The position numbers and the translations under genes were made by a program. Under the pieces are notes generated by a model. It had not been told where the DNA came from. It searched no databases and saw nothing but the letters and a program-made list of their open reading frames with translations. Source: Pelobates cultripes (lineage: Eukaryota; Chordata; Amphibia; Anura; Pelobatidae). Taken from it: DNA of 64,000 nucleotides. The stretch covers positions 272,016,986-272,080,985 of the forward strand of contig OW240913.1 of assembly GCA_933207985.1 (NCBI GenBank), given 5' to 3'. Positions 22,792 through 34,975 of the stretch are shown one piece after another (the stretch's first letter is position 1; each line of letters opens with the position of its first letter).

Positions 22792-24297
22792 TGCACCCTG
22801 TTCCAAATTATTATGCAAATTATATTTTCTCATTTACCTAAATAATTTATGTAAATAACAGTCAGCATAATTCTCATGTTATCAACTATTAAGAGTACAA
22901 TTCAAATTTTATTGAACAAACCTCCTAATGATAACAGTATTTAAAAAAAAAAAAACTTACAATGCACTGTTCCAAATTATTACGCACAGTAAGTTTCAAA
23001 ACACTTTATAGGTTGTAAAGAACTGAAAATTGCCATTTGTTGTGTTTGCAGCATATTTACTGAAATCAAAACCTATTTCAATCAAACTTATAATAACATT
23101 TTAACTTTTTAAACATTTTAACAGGTCACGTTACATTTTAACATAGGACCCCTTATTTGATAGCAGCTTCACAAGTCTTGCATCCATTGAACTTGTGAGG
23201 TTTTGGACAGTTTCTGCTTGAATTTGTTTGCAAGATGTCAGAATAGCCTTCCAGAGCTGCTGTTTGGATGTAAACTGCCTCCCACCCTCATAGATCTTTT
23301 GCTTGAGGATGCTCCAAAGGTTCTCAATAGGATTGAGGTCAGGGGAGGATGGAGGCCACACCATGACTTTCTCTCTTTTTATCCCCATAGCAGCCATTGA
23401 TGCAGAGGTATTCTTTGCAGCATGAGATGGCATTGTCATGCATGAAGATGATTTTATTACGGAAAGCATAGTTCTTCCTTTCGTACCAGCGAAGACAGTG
23501 GTCAGTCAGAAACTCCACATACTTTGCAGAGGTCATCTTTACATCTTCGGGGACCCTAAAGGGGCCGACCAGCTCTCTTCCCATGATTCCGTCCCAAAAC
23601 ATGACTCCACCACCACCTTGCTGACGTCACAGCCTTGTTGGAACAGGGTGGCCGTCCACCAACCATCCATTACTCCATCCATCTGGACCATCCAGGGTTG
23701 CACGGCATTCATCAGTGAACAGGACTGTTGAAAATTAGTCTTCATGTATTTTTCTGCCCAATGCAGCTGTTTCTGCTTGTGAGCATTGGTTAGTGGTGGC
23801 CGAATAGAAGGTTTAAGCACAGTTGCAAGACTCTGGAGGACTCTACACCTTGATGTCCGTGGGACTACAGAGGCACCAAATATCTGTTTGCTGCTATGTA
23901 ATGGTATTTTAGCAGCTGCTCTCTTGATCCGATGCATGGATCTGGCAGAAATCTTCCACAATGTGCCTTTATCTGCACTAACCCGTCTGTGCTCTGAATC
24001 AGCCACAAATCTCTTAATAGTGCGATGATCACGCTTACGTTTTTGTGAAATATCTAATGTTTTCATACCTAGTCCAAGGCATTGAACTATTTCACTCTTT
24101 TTGGCAGGAGAGATCCTTTTTCTTCCCCATATTGCATGAAAATGGTGCTCTGCTTAATAATGTGGAACACCCTCCTTTAGTAGTTTTTCCTTAAATTGGG
24201 CTCACCTGGCAATCTAATTATCACAGGTGTCCGAGATTGTTTTCAGTGATCAAAAGAGCCCTAAGACACAATGCCATCCATGAGTTAAACTGAAAAA
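22792..24297 (-). pseudogene. Tc1-like element with dead transposase (minus strand)
   Basis: Terminal CCTGTTCCAAATTATTATGC at 22797, and a subterminal copy CACTGTTCCAAATTATTACG at 22965. A degraded inverse, GCTTAATAATGTGGAACAC, lies at 24152-24170. On the minus strand three overlapping frames read KRDHRTIKRFV (N-terminal DNA-binding part, near 24025), then MFWDGIMGRE and FMHDNA (about 23600-23430), then SPDLNPIENLWSILKQKIYE (about 23345). The order is that of a Tc1-family DDE transposase. At least two frameshifts break it. The outer 5' end is missing at 24297; a matching 5' end sits at 4737-4889. Confidence 0.88.
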
Positions 24298-24779
24298 CAA
24301 AATAGAAAGGTAGATATACAGTACAGGTAAGACAAAGAAAAGACAGAAAAATTAAAGCTTTATAGACAATACGACTAAGTGTAGTAATATGTATATGGAG
24401 CTAAGCTTCCTGACTCTGGGGGCAGAGCCAGCAGCCATAATGACTAGCTGCATTTCTGATAAGCTCCTTGCTAGCCAGTGAATTATTACTGACAAATTAA
24501 TATATACTCACCTCAGAAATTCCAGGAGTTGGGGGGTCTCTCGCTGAACTAGAGGGGTCCCAGGAATAAAAAATATAAGGCAGCTAAACACCCAATGACA
24601 AGATATAGGGGATTTGCTCTTGAGGCCTTAAAACCCACAAAAACTCTTGGCATCACCTTCTGAGGGGCCTTCCCGGTAGTCCAGTGAGGCACCCCTTGCA
24701 GACGTGTGGATACTGGCTGGACAAGCGGACGGAGTAGGGGCACACTCAATTGCCTCCTCCGAATGACGGGTGAACAGCG
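24298..24779. other. Unassigned, probably LINE 5' region
   Basis: No frame recognised. Since an L1-like ORF1 remnant follows on the same strand at 24780, this may be its leader (inference). Confidence 0.35.
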
Positions 24780-25200
24780 GTGATGAAGGGTATGCTGAAA
24801 GGCCTCCTAGATGACCTCTACCGCATTATTGTGGTCAACATAGGCCAATTCAGGAAAAAATTTGGTAGGGTGCCTCAGCACCTGCACGACGCAGAGCTGA
24901 ACACTGCAGCTCATGAGGTTCAAATCTCAAGCTTGGAACTCAAGCTACAGCCCCTACAATGAGATCAAGCTCAGACCCAGAATTGAGTTTACGAAGGATA
25001 GAAGACGCTGGAAAAATATAAAAATGTGCGGCCTTGCAGACATTCTGGAAGAGGCTGAAATTCTTCACTTTTCCAGGAGATTGCTTACAAATGTATTCAC
25101 CACCAAAAAGACTAAACCGCTGCTGTCAGGTGGCTGCTACAGAATACCAGCATCACCACAAGACACCATCAGAGTCAACAAAGATTTTATATTTTTATAA
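24780..25200 (+). pseudogene. L1/Tx1-like LINE ORF1 fragment, frameshifted
   Basis: One frame (24780-24959) gives a helical, glutamine/leucine-rich segment ending LNTAAHEVQISSLELKLQPL, like the coiled coil of an ORF1 protein. A second (around 25010-25190) reads KNIKMCGLADILEEAEILHF and later CYRIPASPQDTIRV, which fits the RRM-like and C-terminal region of L1 ORF1 (NIRIRGLPE ... HRIPKP ... PRDVIVR). A frameshift separates them. No ORF2 follows. Confidence 0.6.
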
Positions 25201-25204
25201 TTCA

Positions 25205-25712
25205 CTTACTGAACCTTTACGACACGTAGAGTTTTCTTAGGAACACATCCTTTTGTACAGGCCCGGTCTGGATCTGCTGGAATTTGAGGTTTATTGCCCC
25301 AAAATATCCCATTCCCACTAGCTTTCTCGCTGACACACTGGTCTACCCTTGGCACAGTGGGTGTTAGTTTAGAAATTTTGGCTAGGCACATGTACCTTTG
25401 ATTATACAAGCACATTTCAGAGGCACCTGGCATTCTGAGTTTTTTTTAATATATAGTTTTAGAGTATCTTCCCGGGAGCAAGATGCACTGTTACCATAAG
25501 TTATTATCTTACGTTTTATTTTAATCTTACAACAAAAAAGAAAACCCTCAAGTCCGCCACACTTCTGTTATTCCATAGTTAGCATTAGCATACAACATGT
25601 CTCATTTTTACTGTTTCTTGCTTTTCCACATGTACCTGTATCTCCTATGATGCTTGCGGATTGGAAATAAAGAACGATTTACAAAAAATAAAAACCATCC
25701 TGACTTTGTAAC
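25205..25712. other. AT-rich stretch without recognised features
   Basis: No coding exon or shared repeat recognised. Confidence 0.45.
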
Positions 25713-25714
25713 TT

Positions 25715-26485
25715 CAAGAGACACTAAGCACCAAAACCATTACATCTTAAAGTGGTTTTGGCACAAAGAAGCTGTCCCTTCAGTCTGACAAATGTAAACA
25801 TTGCCATTTCTGAGATAAGACAGTAGAGGAAATTTATCAAAGTGTGCAACACTTTTCTGTCTAAACATTTGGCACACCTTATGAAATCTCTTGTTTTTAT
25901 GCCCTAATCATCATTTGTTAAAACAAACCCTTTTTTTCATTGATGCAACAAATGTCCTAAACTGGAACAATTTACTGTAATGCAAAACCTGTAACTTTTT
26001 AGATCACTTTAATAAAAATAATGATGGAATTTAACCAACACTTTTCAAACCACTCTTATAAAAATCCCCCATTGTTTACATTTGTCAGTCAGAATGACTC
26101 TTGTGGTTATTAATAAGACAGCTACTAGAGACACTTCCTTATTAAAGAATTTTAGTTTTTGAATGTCTTTATGTTAGGCATCACCAAATGCTGTGAACAC
26201 TCCTCACAGGGAAGGGATCCAATATTTTCCTCTGTGAGATGTAACTAGTTGGCGGAGTAAGGTAGTTGCAGCCCATAGGCTCCAGTGCTTCTCTATGACA
26301 AGCATTGGATTGGCCAAGAACATCAGTATTGGTGATATGAAAAGAGGAGGAGCAGCAAGACCCGACAGTAATGGATAAAAGGTGGGTTTATCCTTATTCC
26401 TTTTTAATTTTAATGGGAACAGAAAAAACTTTAATGTAATCACTTTAAATGTAATCACTTGTACTTTGAGATTGTCCTTTAAAAA
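25715..26485. mobile_element. TTAA-type MITE with a second MITE nested inside
   Basis: The left end AGAGACACTAAGCACCAAAA and right end GATTGTCCTTTAA resemble local TTAA termini (left TTAA decayed to TTCA). The flanks of the nest join as GTAAACATTGCC and CATTGTTTACATTTGTCAG. The inserted piece at about 25829-26072 begins GAGGAAATTTATCAAAGTGT and ends in a rough inverse. Confidence 0.55.
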
Positions 26486-26599
26486 AAAAAAAAAAAATAC
26501 TTAAAGGAATAAAAAAAAGCTATTATTCCCAAATAAAGTTGTGGGTATAAAAGCTCTCTTTAATACTGTGATTTATTTTTAATGTTCTAGTGCTGCTTA

Positions 26600-27250
26600 A
26601 TACGTATTATTATTCGGACAGACATACAATAATAAGAACAAGGTAGACCAGAAAGAGACAGGGAGAAGGAGACAAAAGAGATGGCATGTACAGACAAAAG
26701 CAAGAACGAGTGGAACATAAGAGAGAAGCTCACAGAGGCATTAATAGATTTAATGGGACATGTGTGTGACAGAGAGAGACACACAGAGCTAAAGAGACAG
26801 AGAGAAGCATGTCATAGGTACAAACAGACAAACATAAAGACACATACAGAAATAGAATGGTATAGCGATAACAGACACAGAGGCAGATATTGAATTATAC
26901 AGAATATACATTGAAAGGAAAGAAAATATATAGGGGCAGGCAGACAGATAAGCAAGCATACACATACAGAGATAAAGAATGAGGAAGAAATTACAAACAG
27001 ATGTCTAGACAGATGCACATACATAACCGAGAGATAAGGGACACATACTGCAATATAAATAATGAGACACAAATAATAAAAAGGTAATCAGACATAGAAT
27101 GAGACTAGACAGACAGGCACAATGCAGAAGCAGATAAAGAGCCCAAAAGTGGCAGCAAATTACATAATGTGACAGACAATGGACAGTCTACGCCAGGCAC
27201 AGACTGACAGGACAGGCACAGGAGACAGAAGGATTATGACATCTTTGAAA
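26600..27250. repeat. Degenerate GACA/ACAGAGA low-complexity region
   Basis: Dense AGACAGA, GACACA and CAGATA words without a fixed period. Long Ser/Leu/Cys-rich minus-strand frames derive from it. Confidence 0.7.
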
Positions 27251-27359
27251 TTGAAGCCAAGGTATGGCAGTCTCCTATTCCCTTTGTGACATGAGACACA
27301 CATACACACATCCATACACGGGATTGTGCAGGAATAGGAAGTGAGGGAAGCTAAAAGGA

Positions 27360-27595
27360 AATTGGGAGGGCTTCAGAGATAGGCAGAGGAATTGGAATAA
27401 TATACTGGAAGGATGTTGAGCTGTACACAGGGAGGAAATGAAGCAGTACACAGAGGTGGGGAAATGGAAGGAAAAAGATGCCAGGCAGTACCCTGAGAAG
27501 AAGTGAGGAAGTACACAGGATGAAATTGGGCAGCACACTGGGGAAAATGTGGATGTATACAGAGAGGAAGCAGAGCAGTACACTGAGGTAGAGAA
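27360..27595. repeat. About 36-bp degenerate minisatellite (GCAGTACACAGAGGTGGG)
   Basis: The phrases GAAGCAGTACACAGAGG, GCCAGGCAGTACCCTGAG, GAGGAAGTACACAGGAT, GGGCAGCACACTGGGG and GAGCAGTACACTGAGG recur every 30-40 bp. Confidence 0.7.
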
Positions 27596-27630
27596 AGGGC
27601 TATATATTCTTTTGTGTGTAAAATTAGTTT

Positions 27631-27707
27631 AACCCCTTAAGGACCAAACTTCTGGAATAAAAGGGAATCATGATATGTCATACATGTCATGTGTCCTTAA
27701 GGGGTTA
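27631..27707. mobile_element. 77-bp palindromic MITE (AACCCCTTAAGGACCAAAC)
   Basis: Starts AACCCCTTAAGGACC and ends GTCCTTAAGGGGTT, with a nearly palindromic interior ACATGTCATACATGTCATGT. A second, degraded copy is at 40040-40100. Confidence 0.8.
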
Positions 27708-27708
27708 T

Positions 27709-28040
27709 AGGGACACTATAGTCACCAAAACAACTTTAGCTTAATAAAGTGATTTTGATGTATAAATCATGCCCCTGCAGTCTCACTGCTCAATTCTCTG
27801 CCATTTAGAAGTTAAATCACTTTGTTTTTGCCGCCCTAGTTACAACTTCCTGCATGGGACTTACACTTCCTTCCTAAACACTTCCTGTAAAAAGGACAAC
27901 CAGTGTTCACGGGCGCCCAAGGGTCAGGGTCATGGACGCCCAAGCCTCTTTGATGCACATGGGGAGCGCAGGCTAGCCCATCCAGTCCAATAACACAGAA
28001 GAGCTACTGTAGCTCAAATTGCTGAAAAATTTAATGACTT
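27709..28040. mobile_element. TTAA-type MITE (CACTATAGTCACCAAAAC), right end lost
   Basis: AGGGACACTATAGTCACC followed by AAAACAACTTTAGCTTAA and CATTTAGAAGTTAAATCACT. It is the same subfamily as 48458-48968, 51490-52042 and 62216-62560. It abuts a Tc1 remnant. Confidence 0.65.
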
Positions 28041-28044
28041 TATA

Positions 28045-28775
28045 GAAAGGTGTCAGAACATACAGTGTATAGCAGTTTCAGTTTTATGAGCTGTGTAGTC
28101 ACAGACTGGTCAGAGTGCCCATGCATACCTCCGTCTACTCCCAAAAGCATCAGAACATGTTTATGCAGCAATGGAAGGTTGCCTGGTCTCATGAATCACG
28201 TTTTCTTCTTAGATTAGGTCAATGGCCGGGTGCATATGCGTTGTTTACCTAGGGAAGAGACTGCAACAGAATGCACTATGGGAAGAAGGCAGGCCAGCAA
28301 AGGCAGTGTTATGCTCTGGTCTATGTTCTGCTGGGAAGACTTGGGTCATGGCATTTAAGTGGGTATTAACTTTGACACGCACCACCTACTCAGAGATCGT
28401 TGGCATTAGCCCTGATGACAGTAGCCTCTTTCAGTAGCATAATGCACCCTGCCACATTGCAAACATTTGTATAGTTTGAGAAATATGAAAAAGAGTTGAA
28501 GGTATTGTCTTGGACTCCAAAATTCCCAGATCTGAATCTGATTGAGCATGTGGGATGTGCTGAAAGAACAAATCTGATCCATAGAGGCCCCACCTCGGAA
28601 CTAGCAAAACTTAAAGGATCTGCTGCTAATGTCTTGGTGCCAGATACCACAGGATATGTTTAGAGGTCTTGTAGAGTCCACACCTCAATGTATAAGAGCT
28701 GTTTTGGCATTACGAAGGCGACCTACATGATATTAGATAGGTGGTTTTAATGCAGTGGCTGTTCAGTGAAGAGGC
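28045..28775 (+). pseudogene. Tc1/mariner transposase remnant
   Basis: The nucleotide sequence closely follows a widespread fish/amphibian Tc1-like transposase. Segments correspond to the DESRF region (GAATCACGTTTTCTTCTTAG), GRVHMRCL, LTRTTY at 28370-28390, then the DDE region (CCCAGATCTGAATCTGATTG, near 28530, encoding PDLNLIEH) and the C-terminus. Multiple deletions and frameshifts; the 5' third is absent. The right end ATGCAGTGGCTGTTC resembles the family terminus. Confidence 0.8.
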
Positions 28776-28797
28776 ACAAGGAAATGGCAGAAATTAA

Positions 28798-29187
28798 AGT
28801 GACACTATAGGTACTATCAAATTTCATCTAATTGATTTGATTATAGGTCCTGGAGTTCCCTGTCACTGTCCCTTCATTCAAGGCTAATCAATTTTTGTGG
28901 GGTTTAACACTGAATAAAGGTCCCAGGCCATTGGCAGCCAAACCTTTACTGGAAGTACAGCTAAGGGAGAGATTACATATGCCATGCCAATGCTTACCAC
29001 TAGGCGAGTGGGATAGAGTAAAATTTGTTAATGTCCATTGCTGCTCAGGCTGATGCTTCCTCACACTTTTTTAGCATTCAAACCATTAAAATCGATTTAA
29101 CAGTGAACAGGAGGACAATGCCATGGGACTCCAGATACCATCACCACTTCAATTAGATTAAGCAATTACAGTGCCTACTGTATCCCT
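28798..29187. mobile_element. TTAA MITE, GACACTATAGGTACTAT subfamily
   Basis: TTAA at 28794-28797 and 29188-29191; left AGTGACACTATAGGTACTAT, right CAGTGCCTACTGTATCCCT. It shares order and sequence with 30149-30542. Confidence 0.85.
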
Positions 29188-29191
29188 TTAA

Positions 29192-30140
29192 TACAATATA
29201 GTTATCCCCACACACAAACTTTTAAAGATCTGCTTTGTTTCTGCCTCATCAAATGTAAAATCCTTACCATATAGGCTGATAATTGTAATAACACCAATCT
29301 GAATGTTATATAAATATATAACCACATACAAAGGTTGTAGATCAATTGCATTTTTTTGCATTAAAAAGTCAGATATTAGCCTATTTTTGTTTTTCACTAC
29401 TTAGCCCCATCCAACACCCTCTGTACTTGAATTGTATGAAGAGGATGTCAGATGAGGAACAAACATTACTTTTAAATGGCTAGTGCAGTAATTAGATTTT
29501 TTTTTAGCAAACTATATCATAACTTTAAATAAGGGATGTCTGGTTGAAGATAAGTCTTCTCCAATGTCCTTGTAGCACCATTTTTCTTTGTTTTATTTTC
29601 TTATTATATACCTTTTGTTTTGCCACATTAGTGTCATTGTTTTGTTCCTTCATGTGTGTTTTTCTTTCCATCTGTTTCATGCCGTCTAGTTTTATTTGTT
29701 ATAAAGAGAGGCTAACTTAAAACACCTGTAATTTATTTTTTGTCCTTCAATAAACTCCTGTAGCACTGGTTGTGCATACTGCCATTTTGTAGCGCTTCGT
29801 TCATTTTTTCCTTTTCTGTTGTAATGTTGGCGGTGTTTGGCAGCATTAAACAGCTTTGTAAGATCACGTGCACCAACATCAACTATATCAGCACCGACCT
29901 TTTTTATTCCCTTGGCACTTTTGGGATTTTTATGAATACTGAATCTAACTAGTTTATCAGAAGATTGAAGAAAATCATGACCATGTTTTAAAAGAGAATT
30001 GGTTTAGGGAAAAGGAGTGTAAGAGGAGGACTGTAATAAAGAGCAAGTGAAAATAAGGTATGGAGGAAATGGGATTAGCTTGGTCTTGCGATAGAGAGGT
30101 GCAAAGGGTTTTCTTGAGTAGAAGTTTGCCTATGGTCCTT
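29192..30140. other. AT-rich stretch without recognised features
   Basis: No exon-like segment with splice sites and no repeat shared with the rest of the window was recognised. Confidence 0.45.
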
Positions 30141-30148
30141 AACATTAA

Positions 30149-30542
30149 AGGGACACTGTAGGTACTATAACCATTTCATTGAATTGTTAAGTGTCTCGAG
30201 TCCTCTGGCACTGTCTCTTCGTTCAATGTTAAACCAGTTAAAGCAATTTAACACTAAATAAGGTTCCCTGGCCTCCCAGTACTACACACTTCCTTATAGC
30301 CATACCAATTCATACCAGCAATGGGTTCTGTGATAGACTGAAAGCAGTCAGCTGACACTCTCAGCCAATCACAGCTGCCTATTGCAGCTCAGGTAAAATA
30401 GGTCAAGCAGCACAGAGGGGTTGGTTGGACTGCTGAGGACTCATTAAAATATTAAAAATGGTTTAACGCTGAATGAAAGGATGGCAACCAGGGGACTGCA
30501 GACACCATGGGATGAAGCAGTTACAGTACCTACCGTGTCTCT
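30149..30542. mobile_element. TTAA MITE, second copy of the GGTACTAT subfamily
   Basis: TTAA 30145-30148; right flank decayed to TTAT (30543-30546). Left AGGGACACTGTAGGTACTAT, right ACAGTACCTACCGTGTCTCT. Interior CCAATCACAGCTGCCTATTG. Confidence 0.85.
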
Positions 30543-30546
30543 TTAT

Positions 30547-31728
30547 AGATGGTCTCATTCCCACATTTATAGGGGAAGATAACTGTGATTAAAAGAGAAG
30601 AGGGTTAACTATATATTTTAATATTCGTATATGGCAGGGGAAATTGACATGCTCTTTACAGGTAAATGCCGGTGATAATTGCAGTAGTTGCAATATTCCA
30701 TCAAGGGGCATTCATTCTTGCAGGGTAAATTCTAATTGGAAGTGTAGCTGCATTGAAGAATTTTCCCAGTCCACCTATTTTGGCTTTAAATTTTAAATTC
30801 ACTTTGAATTCCAGACAAAACTCACTTTAGTGAATAATCATGTTAGTGTTTCATGTATTAAGCTATGGCACTCTTATTAGTGTTTGTAAATGTAATTATG
30901 AATGGATCACTTAAATATGAAGCAGGGATAATGTAGATAATATTTATATTAAACATTTTTAAGTATGCTACTAATCTTTGTAAATTTTGCATTTTTTGTA
31001 AATAGCATAGAGTTTTCTCTGCGACCTCATTAGTAAAATACTAAAAATCTATCTTAAATTTATATAATCGTTGAATAAATTTTGAATCTAGTGCATTAAA
31101 ATTTTGATAGTTTTGAGAAAATCAATAAACTCTGCTTAAAGAATTACTATACATTATTAAAGTTCAAGGACAGAGGTAATTGCTATTAATGGAAATGTTA
31201 AGAAATGTATATCTACTCATCTCAAATTATTGCATATGAAGGTCAGGTGCATTTAAAGATTACATAAAAAAGATCTATAACCATGAATCTTCGTTATCAA
31301 TTTAACATGAATCTTTTCTTTTAGTATGTGATGTTTAAAGTGTGTGCACAATTATAGTACTAATGTGTAACTACTGATGAACTATGTTATCTGCTCCATC
31401 TAAAGGAAACTGCACCCAATACTAACTTCTTTATTCCTGAGCTTGTTCTAAGCTTTGTCTTCAGTGCTGAAAAGAATTTAGTACATTTCTGTGTTGTCAG
31501 CAAGTCATATATTATTTTTCTAGCAAAATATACAGATTGTATGGGTGTTTTTTGGTGTTCTACGCATGACATATGCTAATTATAATACAAAAATAAATGT
31601 CAAAATGAATGCCATGGAATATCAAAATAAATAAAGATAAAAAATTAAAACTCAATTTACTCAGCAGCTACTGGTGCTATTTAGTCATTGTAAAGATCCA
31701 CAATCTCTGTAACCAGTAAATCTGTTTT
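30547..31728. other. AT-rich stretch without recognised features
   Basis: About 1.2 kb with no recognised gene, exon or shared repeat. Confidence 0.45.
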
Positions 31729-31733
31729 ATAAG

Positions 31734-33078
31734 TGTGACGGACCACCTGGCACCTTGACTGAGTGCCTCCACCAATCGATGCTCCTAGTGCTCATCGAGT
31801 ACTTCCAGCACTCCACCAGACACCATCAGCACTGTAGTCCCCACTTCAAGCATTACAGCTTGGTTGAGGTCTCGCTGTCCTCCACCCATCCTGGACCCAA
31901 GACCTCTCCTAGTCCAGAGAGCAAAGTAGGCTGCTCTTACAAGAGCAGGTGATTATAATCCCAGGGGAGTATAGTGATATAGCATTCCCCAGGGTAGATA
32001 CAGCTGTTTCCCCTACACATGAGATGAGACTCTATGTTGAGGGTAAGCAGGAACTGGTTTATTGGTAGCCACAAATGGCCTTTTATGCAAGTCCTCATGC
32101 AAGGGGCACTCCCCCCTGTACCTGAGAGAGTAGACTACAGTAAAAACATACATGTGATTACAGTGGCTCTCAGGTCCAGGACACTGCCATACAAAATAGG
32201 TCAATCCCTCGCTGTGCCTGGGAGATAATTACTTAAAGGGACACCATAGTCACCCAGACCACTTCAGCTCAATGAAGTGGTCTGGGTGCCAGGTCCCCCA
32301 GGTTTAAAACCTTCAGATGCAAACATAGCAGTTTCAGAGAAACTTCTATGTTTAAATTTAGGGTTAATCCAGCCTCTAGTGGCTGTCTTCCGGACAGCCA
32401 CTAGAGGCGCATCTGCAACGCTGGAGGCGAATTTCGCCTCCATCGCGCAGAACACCTATAGGAAAGCATCGAGAAAGCATTGCCGCGCACGCGCATTCGG
32501 CTCCAGTGACGTCGGATGGGGGAGCTGACGTCGGACGGGGAGGAAAGGTCACCAGCACCGAGGGAGCCCGGCGCTGGATTAAGGTAAGTGGCTGAAGGGG
32601 TTTTAACCACTTCAGCGCCACGGGAGGGGGACCCTGAGGGTGGGGGCACCCTCAGGGCACTATTGTGTCAGGAAATCCACTTTGTTTTCCTGACACTATA
32701 GTGATCCTTTAAGTACACAAACATATAATTAAATTATCTCTCAGTACAAGAAACATGCAATACAACAACACCCCAAAAGTACCCCTAAAAACTAATGGAA
32801 ACCACACAAAATTCCCTAATAGTCCCGATCTGGGGGCCAACATATCCAAAAATCACCCAGATCGGTTCAGGGGTTCGGGATTTCCATGGAAGTCATAATT
32901 TTGACCAACCGTGCACATTGTCCTATGTTTAAAACAGTTCCAGCAAATTAGACCCAACGGTAGGTCTCTCTTTATGGAGTACAAAAGTACATATGGTTTT
33001 AAAGGGCCCATAGTCTTTTGGCAGGAGGCTGGCAAGCAGGCCCCTCCAAGAATACGTGGCAGAGGCATTTATGCCACA
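31734..33078 (-). mobile_element. Solo LTR with 5-bp target duplication and a nested MITE
   Basis: ATAAG at 31729-31733 and 33079-33083 flanks an element that reads TGTGGCATAAATGCC ... GGTCCGTCACA on the minus strand, so it begins TG and ends CA. Without the nested TTAA MITE (32237-32708) it is about 870 bp. An AATAAA polyadenylation signal is on the minus strand (complement of GGTTTATTGG near 32060). There is no internal coding sequence on either side, so it is a solo LTR. A gypsy/ERV-like origin cannot be decided from the LTR alone. Confidence 0.85.
32237..32708. mobile_element. TTAA MITE nested in the solo LTR
   Basis: TTAA at 32233-32236 and 32709-32712. Left AGGGACACCATAGTCACCCA then GACCACTTCAGCTCAATGAA with its hairpin complement; right CTGACACTATAGTGATCCT. 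Related to the subfamily at 58245, 61734 and 63922. It carries GCGCATGCGCATTC-like CpG-rich blocks. Confidence 0.92.
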
Positions 33079-33126
33079 ATAAGCATAAGTGTAGTCATTC
33101 TATGATGCCCAGAAAATCACAGGCTT

Positions 33127-33187
33127 AAAGGCACACTATATGCACCAAAATAACCTTTGCTTAATGGAGTAGTTTTGGTGCATAGAT
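33127..33187. mobile_element. Left end of a TTAA MITE
   Basis: TTAAAGGCACACTATATGCACC followed by the hairpin AAAATAACCTTTGCTTAATG and its partner. It is directly joined to the GGACCACTAAGG minisatellite. Confidence 0.6.
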
Positions 33188-34575
33188 CACTAAGGAGGTG
33201 GGGGCAGGAGGGGGAAAGGACCACTAAGGGGTTTGGGAGAGTGGGGGAGATGGAGGACCACTGAGGAGGTAGGGGGAGGAGGGGGAAAGGACCACTGAGT
33301 GGGTGGAGGAGAGGAGGGGGAATGGACCACTAGGGAGGTGGGGTGGGAGGAGGAGGGAGAAAGGACCCAGACTGGGTACCTCCATTGAAGGATGTTCCTA
33401 ACTCTTCCTGAGGACTCCAAGCACTGCAGCAGACACCACAACCACCGAACCGGAGAAGCATGCGAATGCTCTCAAGCATATGAATGCTGTAAGCAGCTGA
33501 ACAGGAAAAGCATACAATCAGCTTACACTCCTGGCAATCAGCATACAATCCAATTTCCCCCAAGAACGAGACGACACTTCGTTTGAGTGTCAAGCAGAAC
33601 TGACTGTACTGGCACATACAGCCTCTTTTATTCACAATCCACAAACATAGTACTGCCCACAGGGTTTTGAAATACAACCAATCAATCCGTACAATACACA
33701 CAGACACTCCCACACAAAATCCTCCCCTCTGCCTGTGATATGATTAATGAACACAATGGTTAATCTAATATCACAGGCAGAGAAATACAGTATTATAAAA
33801 CATATCACAGGGACCCCAAAACATGCAATAACCCCATAAAAATCCTCGAAACCGGGGGATCTGGGTGAACCACATATCCAAATTTCACACAGATCCGTTC
33901 GGTAGTTTGGAAGATGCAGTTTAATGCAGATACAGCAGAACATATACAGGCTATATGAAAAATAATTACTGTATAATGTGTCCCCTGTCATATAGTTTAA
34001 AACTACTGAATGATGTCTTCGTGCACCAAATACCGGCAAGATGGCAGCGTGTAGAAAAGTCCAAACAGTGTCTGTGAGTTAAAATGGCCGCCATCCATTG
34101 TTCTCACCATGTGCCTCTGATACATGAAATGGTGGCCACCTAGTAACTCCACAGTATGTCCCCAGATTGTTCTTAAAGGGCCAGCAGCAGCATAATAAAA
34201 TACAATATGCCCAAATACTGTATTTAAAGGACCAAATCTCCCAGGGCCATAGTCAGCAGGCAGGAGGCGGGCAAACAGGCTTCTCCAATGCCCAGTGGCG
34301 ATTTTGATTTTGCCACAACCACTAAAGGGGTGGGGGGGAGAAGGGGGAAAGGACCACTAAGGATGTTAAGGGGAGGGGGAAAGGACCACTAAGGAGGTGG
34401 GGATAGGGAGGGGCAAAGGGCCACTAAAGGGTTGGGGTGAAAGGACCACTAAGGGGGTGAAAAGGGTAAGGACCACTAAGGGGGGGGAGGAGGAGAAGGA
34501 CCACTAAGGGGTGGGAGAGATGGAGGACCACTAAAGGGGGGAAGGGAGGATCACTAAGGGGGGGGGGAGGGGGAG
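33188..34575. repeat. GGACCACTAAGGGGGTGGGG minisatellite, split by an LTR
   Basis: Units of about 35-45 bp based on GGGAAAGGACCACTAAGG lie at 33188-33365 and again at 34318-34575. The LTR at 33366-34317 lies exactly between. The G-rich strand is the plus strand. Confidence 0.85.
33366..34317 (-). mobile_element. LTR (second copy) inserted in the minisatellite
   Basis: Minus-strand sense: TGTGGCAAAATCAAAATCGC at 34317 to about 33366 (TGGAGGTACCCAGTCTGGGT). An AATAAA signal is on the minus strand at about 33630 (complement TTTTATTCAC). It shares block order with 31734-33078: GTTCGG-containing U3, CACAGATCC, and GTGTCTGCTGCAGTGCTTGG near the 3' end. The 3' terminal CA and target duplication are blurred. 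No coding sequence. Confidence 0.75.
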
Positions 34576-34975
34576 TGAGAAGACCACAGACTGCAGAAGA
34601 AGACTGCAGAGGGACAGGGGGCCAAGGGAGAGCACTAATGGACAGAAGGGGAGATCACTAATTGACAGGAGGGGAGAGCACTTTAAAAAAAAAAAAGAGC
34701 TGCTCCCCTCTCAGTCCCTGTCCTACCCCACAAACCCTCTCCTTTACACTACACACATATACAATGCATCCCTACTCATACACACCAAAACACACAATCC
34801 ATCCCTTACGCGCACACAAACACTAATTCTCTTACACACAGAAACAAAATGCATCTCTTACACACACTCAATGCACCCCTTACAGCAGGGCTTGACAAAT
34901 TTGCTTTGGATCTAGGAGCCAGCTTAAAAAGTTAGGAGCCATTTTTTTTTTCAACAACAAAAATACAATTCTTAA

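Noticed and set aside
33632..34039. 135-codon minus-strand frame with hydrophobic segments
   Set aside because: It lies wholly within LTR sequence; the related LTR does not preserve it.
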